From NCBI RefSeq assembly GCF_040712315.1, contig NC_134021.1, positions 42,667,001 through 42,731,000 of the forward strand: a DNA stretch of 64,000 nucleotides, written 5' to 3'. Positions 11,405-22,575 of the stretch are shown here, piece after piece (positions within the stretch are counted from its first letter, which is position 1; each line of letters opens with the position of its first letter). This DNA is from Castanea sativa. Lineage: Eukaryota; Streptophyta; Magnoliopsida; Fagales; Fagaceae. The notes under the pieces were generated by a model. The model was not told where the DNA came from. It saw nothing but the letters and a program-made list of their open reading frames with translations, and searched no databases. Both the position numbers and the translations under genes were made by a program.

Positions 11405-14400
11405 AACCACATTTATTTGCTAATGTCTTTTTCTTTTTCTTTCTATAAGTAAAAATTTATACATGTATTTCTTAAGATTATTAAGCAATTGAAAACCCAA
11501 TGAAGCATATGGCTTATTCCAATGCCCTATGTGTGCAATTTGCCTGTTAAAACAAGGCCTCCAAGGATAGGAGCCTATCTAGTAATGTATGCATCACCAA
11601 CAACTTTCAGGATTACAACATTTAAAAAAACTTCATTCTGGCAAAAAACATTTAAACTTGGGGAGCCTAAACAGAACTCAAAGGAGCTTTCAACCAATTG
11701 GTTGATCAAGTCCCTTTGCAAAGCCCTTATTAGATGGTATCGTGCAATTTTCTATATACTGCTCTCTAGTTGACTGAACAAGGTGATATTTAACACAACT
11801 AGGCAGCATATTCATGTCACCCCCCCCCCCCCCCCCCCACACGCGCACACACACACACAAATTGTATTGGCAAGCATCTTCATTACAATGTAAGCATGGC
11901 AGACAAAATCAGGTGCTTAATCATTTCAGTACACACACTGAAACCAAATTGCATATCATCTAGAAATACTAACATAAAATGTAGCTGCAAAAGGAGTTTA
12001 ACATAAACAACTACAACTAGGCAAGGAGAAGCTTAACAAAATTGGGCAGCACATCCTTGTCCCCAAAACACGCACACACACACACACACACCCCCATGTT
12101 AATGAGCTTCTTCATCACAATGCAAGCATGGCAGTCAAAACTAAGTGCTTAATCATTTCCGCAAACACCAACTGCAAATCACCCATAATTAGTATTTAAT
12201 TTAGTAATATAAAATTGGTGTATCCACAAAATGAGTCTTAACATAAACAACTACAATTCATTTTGGCATAATAAACTAATTCCATACCAAGAAACAAAAC
12301 ACCAACAAGAAGCTTTCTTGAAAAATTATCTTTTGCCAAGTTAAAGTCTGTTACTGCAGCTCCACACCAAGCATGTTTGCATAGTGTCCTGCAAGAAATT
12401 AAGACATGTAAGTGCATTCTTGCTTGTGATATAACACCAGAAGTAGATAAATAAACACCAATTAGAGTAGTGACCAAATAGAAAAAACCTAAACCAACCT
12501 CACTAATACTTATGGTTTTTAGAATGTACATATTAAGAAGTACTCCAAACCTTTACCACATGAACATGTGTGCCAAGGATGGGGACCAGGGTAAATGATC
12601 TAAGCATATACCCATGCCAACAAGTACATAATAAGAAGATATCACATATATCATTGCTACTGTTAGGAATGCTATAAGCATATGGATAATAATTGTTGTA
12701 TTGAGATTTAGTTAGTTAATTAGTTACAATTTCAAGCATGTTAATCACATTTAGCACATATTGGAATTATTAATGCACATGGAGAATAATAGAACCAATA
12801 GGATGAGGCCATGTGGGCTAATGAGATTAGAGTTAGTCTTCTATAAACACATGATTGCAATTCAACATTAGATATCATTGAAGAATAAACCAATTTTTCA
12901 GTGCATTAGTGCATCTCTCTCTCTCTCTCTTTCTCTCTTTCTTAATCTCTCTCTTTCTCCATGGAGGGTGACTACCTCGAATTACGTCAATTTCCCTACA
13001 ATTCCCATCAACCCCCCTATAATTCCCATCCATCACCATTAGGAACAACTAGGTTCCTAACAGCTACAAAAAGAATTATGAACCTAAGATTACTTTGTTC
13101 ATCGCATATTTTCAATTACAGAAAAATAAAAGGCTAAAAAGATGCTTAATACCTATGAACTCCAACAATTTTCCCTTTCAAAATGGAGGCAAGAATGCTT
13201 GCCACGTCTACAGCCTATTGCTGCTTTGAACCAGGAAAAGTTATACCATTAAGAAACAACTTGATTGAGGGAAAATAGAAACTAGATGCAAAAGTTAACA
13301 TCCTCCATAACAAGAAAAATATATGCAAGAATCACAAATTTAACCAAAATTTCTTGCCAACAACAAAAAAATATCATAAATCTAATTGCTACAAACAAAA
13401 ATCACTCTTAAATCTCATGAGCTAGGATTGCTTTGTTCATCAGCATGTCCACAAAATTGTGGCTGACCTAATCAATAGCTCAACCAGAACTTGCAACTAG
13501 ATCTAGTAACCTAGTTAGGAAGTTATACCACTCATGCCTAAGGAACACAATCCTATCTTACTCTTTACCCCCTCCCCAAAATTGATGGGGGCCAAAATAG
13601 GCTTGTTTGGCATCACTCCAGCTTGGGTGAATACCAGGTCAAAAAAGCATAAAACCTGCTCCATCTAGCTAATTTTCATAATGACCCAAATGAGGCCAAG
13701 GTACTTGGTACACCTAATGAGGTTTGGCCCAGCATCTGGAAAGTAAACTGCCAGTAAAAATCATTACCTTCATTTGGAAAAAAATTCATGACAGCCTGCC
13801 AGTCAGAATGAATCTCATGAATCTCAGACATAGAGGTATTCAGGCCACTAGCAACTGCCCTCTCTTCCAAGAGGAGAATGAAACCACCTCATATTCCTAG
13901 CTTGCCCCTTGGCAAGGGCTGTCTAGCCGGGATTAGATTATCCCTTAGAAAATAAGAGTTAGGACAGACTTCAGTAAAACAGTGGTTAACAAGGTGCATC
14001 ACAACTAATAAGCTATACCTCCAAGACATTATGGCCTTCTTGCAAGTGATCTTCACCACCCTATATTCAGGTCATCCATGAGAGAAACACCCTAATCCAA
14101 TTGAAGTGGCGCCCACATACATAACTCTCGTTTGCAGGTACCATGATGCATACAAGAACAGAAACAGGCCTTAAACTGAGGAAAGACATGATGCATCTAC
14201 CATTGAGTTTGTTACGGTCTGGCAACTAAATATCAAAGCTGCAGGGGCAAGGCACAAGAAGAATAAAAGGAGGAGACACACATTTAAAGCCAGAAATATA
14301 GCAGGGACCAGAATCTTTGAGGGATGGAACAATTCCAAAGCCGATTCCATAATGTTGGTACATCAGGAAGCTATCTTGAAGTAGTTCTCAAGGCAAAGGA

Positions 14401-16700
14401 GCTCGGATGCTGGTGACTAATAGTGCTCACCAATAGCAAGAACCCAGAGAATGTGTGCTAGCACTTTCATTTCCACCTTCATGACTGTGTACTAAATTGA
14501 TATTAGTGAAAACTATTAATAAGATACTGATTCTATGCAAAAGATTCATAACCCATAAACTTTTTTCTTTTCTTTCATAACTAAGAATAGTACTAACTCA
14601 AAATAAGTGAATCATTGATTCCATACCATCCAAATTGTGAGCAGCACAAAAACATTGAATCAAACAACACTAAGAAAAGCATCAAGTGGATTCTCAAATT
14701 CATGCTTTGAAGAAATGTATATTTAGCTAAGGGGAATTTTCACCATTCTATTACCTAAATAAGCACCATAGTTTAGTTGTTGGATGCCTGAACGATTAAG
14801 CGCTTCCTTCTCAACAAAATCCATGTATTTCGCTTTCACTACTTTCATTATCACACACCACAAATGGTTCCTAAGAGCACACTTCTGTGCAAATGGCTCA
14901 AATGCAATAACATGGGGTAAAGCTTAATTAACCTAAGACTTTGTTCCATGTAGAGATTTATATAACAGTAGAGTGAAATCACAAATAATTAAGGCATAGG
15001 GTAATATCATCCTATCATTCATTGCATCTCTCAACAACAAAATAAAATGATTCCATTTTGATTCAAACCTCATAAACATTGAAATTTCCATTAGGGGCTG
15101 GCAAGATGAAATAGAAGGTATCAATAATCAATATCAAATTCTAATAAAAAAAACAAGACCCTCAAGTATTTTATCAAACACCGTGCATGAATGTAACAAA
15201 TAATCATAATTTATGGGAGGGAGAAGGGGTTGGTTTTTTTAGAGATTATATATGCAGCTTCTTGTGTAGCAAATACTTATTTGATATTCAAGTAGACAAC
15301 ATAATTTTTTATTTTTCATTTTTATAAAAGTAAACAACAAAACTATTTAAAGAACAAAAAGGACAAAAGAAAATAGAAGGCAGAAAATACCTGAGTTTTG
15401 CCAAGAAGAAATGAAACATAGATCAAATTTGGCTTTGGGAAACATGAATATCTAAAATAACAGGTTTTAGAATCAAAGATAAGCATAAACTTTCTCCCCC
15501 TATAAATGAATGAATTTTTAAAGTAAACAAACTATACAAACAGAGCAAGCAACAAACTAAATAGCAACTGAAACCAATGGTACAGATAATCGAACTAAAA
15601 CCCCTAAATTATGGCTATCATACAAGATAGTGAAATGCAAACCCCCTCCCTCTCTTCCAAAGAGTTACAAGTTTACAACATAAGATTATTCACCAACAAT
15701 TTTTTCATTCTCATTACAAACTCAACCTAGGCCTTAATCTCTCTTCTAATCAAAAGCAGGATAGCCTTCTTAGACTTTACATTGCCGCATCATACAAGAG
15801 CATTTCTTTGAAGCTAAATATAATAAACCACCATAGACCAAGCAAGTTTGCACATGGTGCTTTCAAAAATTTTACCCTTCAACCAATCCATACCCCACAG
15901 ACTCACTTAACGCAAGATATATACTGGGGATTTTATTAAAAATCATGACTTAGTCAGATCACTTTCAAAGAAACTCCTGCAGACACACCATGATTGCCCC
16001 TTTTAAATGGCCTGTCTTGAGTGGAAAGTCAAATCACTTTCTCCAACTTCATTTCAGGAGATATAGTTCTTATTTACTCCTAAGCTTATTTACAATATAA
16101 CTGCAAAGTTATGTTCCACTCACAACATGGCTCAATGCATTTTTTATTATTCTTTAAGTAGAAGGGAGAAGATTTAACTAAAGAAGGAAGCCTAGCTTGA
16201 CAAGATGGAGGCATATTTTTTGAAGTCTGATTAATGTGTTCTAATTTTCTATGATGATAAATACAGACTGGAGTCAGAATCATTGTTGACAAAGGTAAGG
16301 GTCATTGAAGATGAATCCAAATCAAATGCATCATTAAATCCCAAACCTGGCCAACCTAGAGGTAAGAATAATCACCAGAATATGGATCACTAAAGCTAAA
16401 CCTAAATTGTAAAAAGAAAAAAACAAAGCTAAACCTTTAGACTAATTGGACCTTTCAAGATTTGACCACGCTAAGAATTACATAATTCAACATGCCTGGA
16501 TAGATCTATATCATTTTGGTCACTAAGAGTTGAACTTGAAACACCTAAATTTGTCTATAATTAAATTTAATATCTTAATAGTAAGCTACATTAAATAAAA
16601 ATGCAATTATAGAAACTGAAAAGGAAAAAAAAAAAAAAAAGGGATTGCACAGCTACCGTTAAAGTCTCAATCACCTTTGACTTTTAACTCTTAAGGATAT
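11405..16700. other. 5.3-kb segment present in duplication copy A and absent from copy B
   Basis: Copy B jumps directly from the equivalent of 11404 to the equivalent of 16701 (junction at about 62379). This segment is therefore an insertion in A or a deletion in B. It contains a tandem duplication at 11780-12256, a (CT)n tract at about 12918-12960, and sequence resembling 48.65-50.2 kb. At 15.48-15.97 kb it holds a diverged copy of 17.01-17.29 kb. Minus-strand exon-like pieces occur (for example near 12320-12390), but no protein family was recognised and no continuous gene could be built. Confidence 0.6.
11780..12256. repeat. Tandem duplication, about 240-bp unit, with (C)n and (AC)n tracts
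   Basis: Two adjacent units share 'ggcagca...atccttgt/attcatgt', '(c)acacgcgcacacac', 'caatgcaagcatggca', 'gtgcttaatcattt' and 'ttaacataaacaactacaa'. A third, more diverged relative lies at about 48660-48900. Unit 1 has a run of about 18 C followed by AC repeats (from 11820). Confidence 0.8.
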
Positions 16701-18277
16701 GAACCTCAACTGTTGCAGAACATTCCTCACATGTTGCATTTCCTTTTGCTTTCTATCCAAATCCTGAACTTCTCAATAATTAAACTGCAAAAAAGAACAC
16801 AGTAAATGAAAAAAAAAAAAAAAACTATAACTGCAGGAGCAATGTTATCAACAAAAAAGAAGAAGTTAAATTAGTTAGAACATTAAGGTTTGGCTGCAAG
16901 GGAATTCAGGTTTGAATGCGCACTTTTGTTCTAAATTGTTTCAAAATGTAAAAACTAAGTGAGCAAATATAATCAAGGTCCTTAAGGAAAATCATAGATA
17001 GCTGTAACTTTTTTTTTTTTTTTAAATGAATGAAACCATACAAACGGCAAACTCCAGCAGCTAACTAACCATGCAAAGAATCAAACTAAGAGTCTAAAAC
17101 CCTCAATTATGCCTATCATCAAAATCAGAGAAATGCCTTCCCCTCCAATTACAACTTAACTATTCACTAACAAAAAACTCTCTTTGCAACCTCAAACCAA
17201 GCCTTAATGTCCCCTTAGACTTCACATTTGGTACCAGGTATATACCTGGGATTTTATTAGACACCATGACTTAACTACCATAGCCTCTTTGACAATTGAT
17301 ACTTGTTAGAATATGGTTAAAAGATTAAATTGACTATTTTCTAACAACTTAAACTTTTGGGAGAATTGGTAGTTTAACATGGTAATATATTACAATACAA
17401 TCTCAATATCATCCTAAACCTTCAACCTAGTTGAATTCTCATTTTTTTTCTTTATTCAATCAAAAAGTGACAATATTCACATTCAACATGAATAACAAAT
17501 GTTAAAATATTAAGAAATGCATTCACCAAAGAATCAAAAAATGGACACAAAAAACAAAATCAAAATTTGAATACACAAGGATATGGTTAACAAATTTAAA
17601 AATCAAGAAAGAGAGAAATAGGACCTTTGTGTTAGCTGTAGAGGTCTTGATCTGTTCAAAAGCACAGAGGTTACTGATATGTTTTGAAACATTGGAGGCA
17701 ACAGCCTTGAACCTTACTGGGCAAACAAATCAGATCAATAAAAGACAAATATTATAACAACAGAAAACCAAATTGCAAGCTGGAAAGAGATCTTGAGCTT
17801 ACCAATTACTTCAACAGTAACAATGCCAACCAGCTGCATTAAAATAAATAAATCAAACACTTATTTTATAAATAATAATTAAAAAGCCAAGCATCTTGAT
17901 TTTCCATTGAATGAGCCTTTGAATTTAGAGAAAAAGAGATAAGAAAGTGACAAAGGCACCCAAAGATGTAACTAAAAAGGGAGGCATACCTTGGCAAAGA
18001 ATGGTGTCCTGTGTCTTTGAGGACCATGAAAGAAGTTGATATTCTCCAAAATAACAATTCTGTGCTGCCTCCATTGTTTAAAAAATGAAGAAGAAAGTGA
18101 ATAAAGATGATGAAGAAGTGAGTGTTTAGAGAGGCTTCTTCTTTAGCCTAATCCTGCCACATGGACGGGTGAAGGAGAGCTCCGCTTTCTACTGGGCTTC
18201 AACATTTGTGTCAAATTCAGAGTCAATTTCTACTTAGCCATTGAAGTCAGATTCCTGCACACCCAGATTCTCCTCCT
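16701..18277. repeat. Segmental duplication copy A, block 2
   Basis: Near-identical in order and orientation to 62380-64000. On the minus strand it holds exon-like pieces with plausible GT/AG borders, at roughly 17990-18074, 17803-17833, 17630-17717 and 16696-16775. One reading across them gives a short basic start, a hydrophobic 'LVGIVTVEVIV', then 'RFKAVASNVSKHISNL' and a coiled-coil-like 'VQDLDRKQKEMQHV'. I could not assign this to a family, and copy B carries a stop in the first piece. This could be an expressed small gene or the remains of one. Confidence 0.5.
17925..18074 (-). CDS. Possible 49-residue small protein (unrecognised)
   Basis: An ATG frame on the minus strand ends in a hydrophobic C-terminus (MPPFLVTSLGAFVTFLSLF) that could span a membrane once. 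It is also open in the duplicate at 63645-63794. The two copies differ at five codons, all replacement changes within the first 27 codons, and the other 23 codons are identical, so there is no sign of purifying selection on this frame. It also overlaps a plausible splice donor (CCAAG/gtatgc). It may be just the 5' part of a spliced transcript. Confidence 0.2.
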   Translation of the reverse strand: MEAAQNCYFGEYQLLSWSSKTQDTILCQGMPPFLVTSLGAFVTFLSLFL

Positions 18278-18506
18278 TGGTTGAAAACCCCATGATCTAG
18301 AAATGAGGAAGACCCACAACAGATGCATTCTACATGGACTCCCAACCATTTTATAATGAAGTGGTTTCCACAAATTACAACATAGTACAACATGCCTTTG
18401 AAACCTTCTTGAAAAACTCTAGCAAAACCACCCACAAATTGTTTTGACTGGTTATTTTTCCTTCATGTCTGTGGACATTCTTCTTCAGCCTTTTGAGCAT
18501 GATATG
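18278..18506 (-). other. Presumptive 3' UTR of the receptor-like protein gene
   Basis: This sequence follows the RLP stop codon on the minus strand. Its distal part (to about 18277) is duplicated at the right edge of the window. No separate gene was recognised. Confidence 0.5.
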
Positions 18507-21433
18507 TTACTCTAGCTTGACCATCCTCACAATCCACTTTGGTTTTCCAATTTTAAACATAAGATATCCTATCAATATTCCATATATCACTCCACATCCA
18601 TAACCAATCGATATAGCTTGCCAACTAAACCCATTTTCAGGCTCTAAATTGTCTTTTTGTTGCAAGGTCAGTGGTGGTGGTTTCTTAGCCGCATGGCTAT
18701 TGCACTTTCTTGACAATGGAAATCCACATAATCCCAAGTTTTCAGTGTATGAATCATTAGTAAATGTATTGAATTGTTTTCCTAAAGGTATGGGTCCTGT
18801 AAGTTGATTATGTGACAAATTTAAAACTGCAAGCCATGGTAGATCTGCCAATTGTCTGGGAATCTCCCCGATAAGCTTGTTGAAAGAGAGGTCTAACCAT
18901 TCAAGATTGCTCAAATTTCCAAATGATGATGGAATATGACCTATAAGGTTATTGTGAGAAAAGTTGAGCCCCTTGAGTGATTTCAGTCTCCCAATTATCT
19001 TTGGCACCTCTCCTCTAAAATTATTGTTTGAAAAATCAATGGTTGTGAAGACAGTTTGGATTCTCACCAACTCAATATACGACCCTTTAATCATCACATT
19101 CAAAGAGTCCTGATAATACCCTTCTCCCATATATTTCAACATAACTTTTCCTTCATCCACATTTGTCATGGCTTTAAAAAATTTGAAATATTTTATTGGC
19201 AAAGAACCATTAAACTCATTGTTAGAGATGTCAAGGATTCGCAAATTTGGGAAAGGAAAATTGGTCTTAGGATTGCGTATACGACCTTGAAATTTGTTGG
19301 ATCTTATGACAAGAACCTGTAAATTCAAAAGACTTTCCAGCCAATAGGGGAAGGTTCCATTTATCTTATTACTTCCAAGATCTAGAACTTCCAAGTTCCT
19401 ACAATACGCCAAAGATCTTGGCAATGGCCCTTCCAATTGATTGCCATTCAGGTTAATATTCCTAAACTTATTTCCCTTGGAAAATGTTGCAGGGATGGTA
19501 CCATGAAGGCGATTCATTCGCAAATCCAACACTGAGAGGACATTAGAGTGTACCAAACACTCAGGAACCATGCCACTTAAGTTGTTATAAGACAAGTCTA
19601 GAACATAAAGGAAACTTGCATTGCAAATTAAAGACGGGATTTCTCCAATTAATTTGTTATTGGAGACAAACAAAAATTCCAGACTATGAAAATTTAGAGT
19701 GGGAAATGGTCCTTGAAGCAAGTTGCCATGAAGATCAAGAAAATATAATGAATCCCTCCCCATATCCCCCAACCATTTTGGAACTTGACCATAAATTCTA
19801 TTCTTGGAAAGGTCTAAGAATTGTAATGTTGTTGCCATTCTTAAGAATATTGGGAATTCACCAATGTTGCAAGAAGACAAGTTCAGACTGCTAAGTTTAG
19901 GCAGGGTATAGGTGACATTATTGTTTATGCTAACTAGGTTACTTGACAAATCAAGATAGTTGAGATTTTTGAGCTTTGAAAACATGTCTAACTCCAACAT
20001 AGAAATCAAGTTATTTGATGAGAGAGATAGATAAGTAAGGTTAACAAATCTAGATATTGACCTTGGTATAGAACCCTGTAGCTTATTATAACCCAAATCA
20101 AGATGCTCCAATGAATTGGACTTGAATTCACCAATCTCACCAATGAATTGATTACCATCAAGATTTAATGTCACCAAAGAGGGCAAATTGAACAACCAAG
20201 ATGGCAATGTCCCTTTTAGAAAATTTGAACTTAAGTAGAGATCTTTTAGATTCAAAAGCCCACTTACGTGATTAGGAAGGTGACCAACAAGTTGATTGTT
20301 GTCAAGGTATAAACTTGAGAGGTTGGGCAAGTTAAATAGCGACAACGGCAGCAAACCTGTTGAAATATTCCCCAATAATTAAAACAAATTGTTAGTTCAT
20401 GCGTAAGCCAAAGACAACTAAAATTTAAAAGGGGCAATTGAACCTCACCGCTGAAGTTATTAGATGACAGAGCCAAATACGTAAGTTTTGTAAGGTTCCC
20501 AAGTGATGTTGAAATTGACCCAGTAAAACTGCAATTATAGAGATCCAAATGCTTCAGAGACTTCAGATTGTCGATAGAATCAGGTAATTTTTCTGAAAAA
20601 CTTATCGAAGATAGATCTAAGAACTTTAGGAAAATACTGCTCCAATTACACTTTGGAAGAGAACCCAAATCAAGATTGTAATTTTCCCCTAGATCAAGGG
20701 TTTGTAAATTGGGAAGGCAGAGGATGTTATTTTGGAGTTTTCCCTGCAACTTACAGTAATTGAGACTAAGAGTTGTTAACGAGGAGGATAGATTCATCAA
20801 AGAATTAGGTCTAATTGAGGACATATCTGACTCATCCAGAAGAAGTTCCCTTAACTGAGTAAGGTTATGAATGACTCTTTTCCATACTGGTGTTTCAATT
20901 AAAAGCCCATCGCTGAATGAAAGATCAAGTGAAACCAGCGAAGACAAATGAGAGATTTCGTACGGGATTTTGCCAGAAAAACAGGAATAAGAAAGGTTAA
21001 GATGAGTCAAAGTCTTAAACTTGCCAAACTCAGGGGAAATTAGGGAGTCATTGAAGCAATTGCCAGCGAGATTCAAGGTCCTCAGATGGGGAAGAAAGAA
21101 GAGGGTACTGTTGGAATGAATGGGGCCTCTAAGCCAGCTGCAACTGAGGTCAAGGCCAATAACATGGCGTGTGGTCTGGTCACACACGACCCCATCCCAA
21201 GTACAGCAGTCCTTATCCTCCTTCCAAGAGGCTGTCTTTGGATATGAATTATCACACATCTGAATTCTAGATCTATGATAAGAAGGAGAAGCGGATGAAT
21301 CAAGAGAAAGAGAGTGATTGAAATGGAGTAGGGCAGAGCATGGTGAGATTGATGACAAGGAAGAAGAAAAACACCGCATTTGAATTAGAACAAGAAGACA
21401 GAACAATTGATACTTCCAACCTAAACACCCCAT
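18507..21433 (-). CDS. LRR receptor-like protein (Cf-9/Hcr9 type), two exons
   Basis: Exon 1 is 21433-20449 and exon 2 is 20356-18507, giving 944 residues. The protein has a signal peptide (about 1-25) and a cysteine-paired LRRNT cap (about 31-84, with DCCTWDGVVC). Roughly 28-30 extracellular 24-residue LRRs (LxxLxxLxLSxNxxxGxIP) follow, interrupted by a non-LRR island (about 717-765). Then come an LRRCT cap (LGLCGFPLSRKC, about 868-880), a short charged stretch, one transmembrane helix (about 909-929, GxxxG-type GYGCGVIYGILIGYLMF) and a short basic tail KIGKPKWIVRMVKLE with no kinase. Family knowledge: such RLPs sit in the plasma membrane, signal through SOBIR1/BAK1 partners, and act in pathogen recognition or development. 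Splicing restores an exact 24-residue LRR across the junction; without it the frame breaks. No other lesion was seen. Confidence 0.92.
20357..20448 (-). other. 92-bp intron in the receptor-like protein gene
   Basis: Reading on the minus strand, exon 1 ends ..AACTTCAGCG, the intron runs GTGAGGTTC...TTTCAACAG, and exon 2 starts GTTTGCTGCCG. The split glycine codon G/GT joins SSNNFSG to LLPLSLFNL and completes one LRR of exactly 24 residues. If retained, translation would leave the LRR pattern and stop after about 60 further residues, giving a secreted ectodomain fragment. Confidence 0.8.
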
Positions 21434-21969
21434 TTGAATTTGATACCCAAAAAGAGAAGAGAAGGCAAAAGCAAAACACTGTAAATATATCTGATGTTAT
21501 GAATTGAGCGAGGTGAGGGATGGGATGAAGATGAATATAAAATGAAGATTTTATATACTTCCAAGTCAATTGAAGTCTTTGAACGCAGTTACATAAAAAA
21601 TTAAAATAAAAGACTTTTAAAACAGTTGACTTGACCCAGAGTTGTTGTTGGATTAGATTAGTGTATCCACGCATGTGATTTCCAAATAGAAAAAGAAAAA
21701 AGTAAAATTTTCTCTTACAGTGTCCACACTGTAATAACTCAAAAATTGGCCTCCACAAGTCGTAAGACACCAGTCACAGCTTCAGTCCTTGTCTTCTGCA
21801 GCCTCCAGTCGACGACCAGTGAGCAACGGCGCTGGGATCCCTCTTTCTCTCACTGTTCTTTTTTTTCTTTTTTCTTTTTTGCTGAGAACCCTCATTTCAT
21901 TCGGTCATTTGTATGTTGAAGACTTGAACAATAGATAGTTTCCACTTTCTAGCTTAGGAAATGACGCCT
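21434..21969 (-). promoter_or_regulatory. 5' flank of the receptor-like protein gene
   Basis: On the coding (minus) strand a TATATAAAAT box lies at 21557-21548, about 115 bp upstream of the ATG. Two overlapping W-box cores (TTGACTTGACC on the plus strand, 21626-21636) lie about 190 bp upstream; W-boxes bind WRKY factors, which is common for immune receptors. The giant MULE begins just beyond, at 21979, so any more distal promoter elements have been pushed 24 kb away. The region 21780-21890 is pyrimidine-rich and otherwise unremarkable. Confidence 0.5.
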
Positions 21970-21978
21970 GCCACTGTG
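21970..21978. repeat. Left target-site duplication GCCACTGTG
   Basis: Nine bases, identical to 45912-45920, directly abut the left terminal inverted repeat. Confidence 0.9.
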
Positions 21979-22263
21979 GGACGAAATAGCAAAATAACCC
22001 TCAGTTGCTAACTATATAGTTAGCAGGCCCGGTTTGCAAAGTATATTATAAACTAACATCTCGAGTCTTAGACGCTCGATTTTGAGCTAAAAATCGAGTC
22101 TTTAAGGCTCGGTTTTGTCTGTTTGATGTGGCGTTTTTGCCAGGTGGCCTCCACCTGTAAATCGAGTCTTAGAGACTCGATTTATGTGACGTGGCCATCT
22201 GGATCTGACGTGGTTGTGCCACGTGGAAAATGAGAAACCGAGTTTGTGAGACTCGATTTAAAT
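21979..22263. repeat. Left terminal inverted repeat of the giant MULE
   Basis: It pairs with 45590-45911 in inverted orientation. It contains a perfect 18-bp palindrome GCTAACTATATAGTTAGC (22007-22024) and CAGGTGG-cct-CCACCTG (22141-22157). Four AATCGAGT...ACTCGATT-type palindromes lie at about 22061-22080, 22089-22116, 22159-22183 (11-bp perfect arms, 3-nt loop) and 22235-22259. It also has the ABRE/G-box cores ACGTGGC (22189-22195) and CACGTG (22220-22225). In MuDR the TIR acts as both transposase-binding site and promoter; the same role is inferred here. Confidence 0.9.
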
Positions 22264-22575
22264 TTGGGTTTTTTTCAAATTTAACGCCTCTCACAGCTCT
22301 CCTCTCTCTCTAACACGGACGGACTCTCTGTCACTCTCCCTCTCTCTCACTCTCCCTCACTCTCACACACCGAACCTCAGCCTCTCTCACTCGCTCACCC
22401 TCTCCACTCTCACTCACTCACCCTCTTCGTACTCACCAGTCTCCACCATTTTCCATCAGGCTACGCGGTTTGCTCTGCGCCTCCACTGCCTCCACACCAT
22501 TTTCCATCAGGCTACGCGGTTTGCTCTGCGCCTCCACTGCCTCCACACCATTTTCCATCAGGTTTGTTTTTTTTT
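22264..22575 (+). promoter_or_regulatory. Pyrimidine-rich leader with 51-bp tandem repeat, inside the left TIR
   Basis: A CT-rich leader (ctctctc/actcactc runs, 22290-22440) leads into a 51-bp unit (core 'ccatcaggctacgcggtttg') present twice plus a partial third copy, starting at 22446, 22497 and 22548. A similar palindrome-array plus ctctcac-rich leader occurs at 35.77-36.24 kb. It looks like the 5' UTR of the transcript that would leave the left TIR toward the PMD gene. Confidence 0.5.

Noticed and set aside
20264..21433. Reading the receptor-like protein as two separate or frameshifted genes
   Set aside because: A 92-bp GT-AG intron joins the parts exactly in frame and in LRR register, so one spliced gene is the simpler explanation.
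22040..22263. ATCGAGT/ACTCGAT hairpins as transcription terminators or riboswitch-like elements
   Set aside because: The same palindromes occur in both TIRs and in internal arrays as DNA repeats, so transposon-end function is the better explanation.
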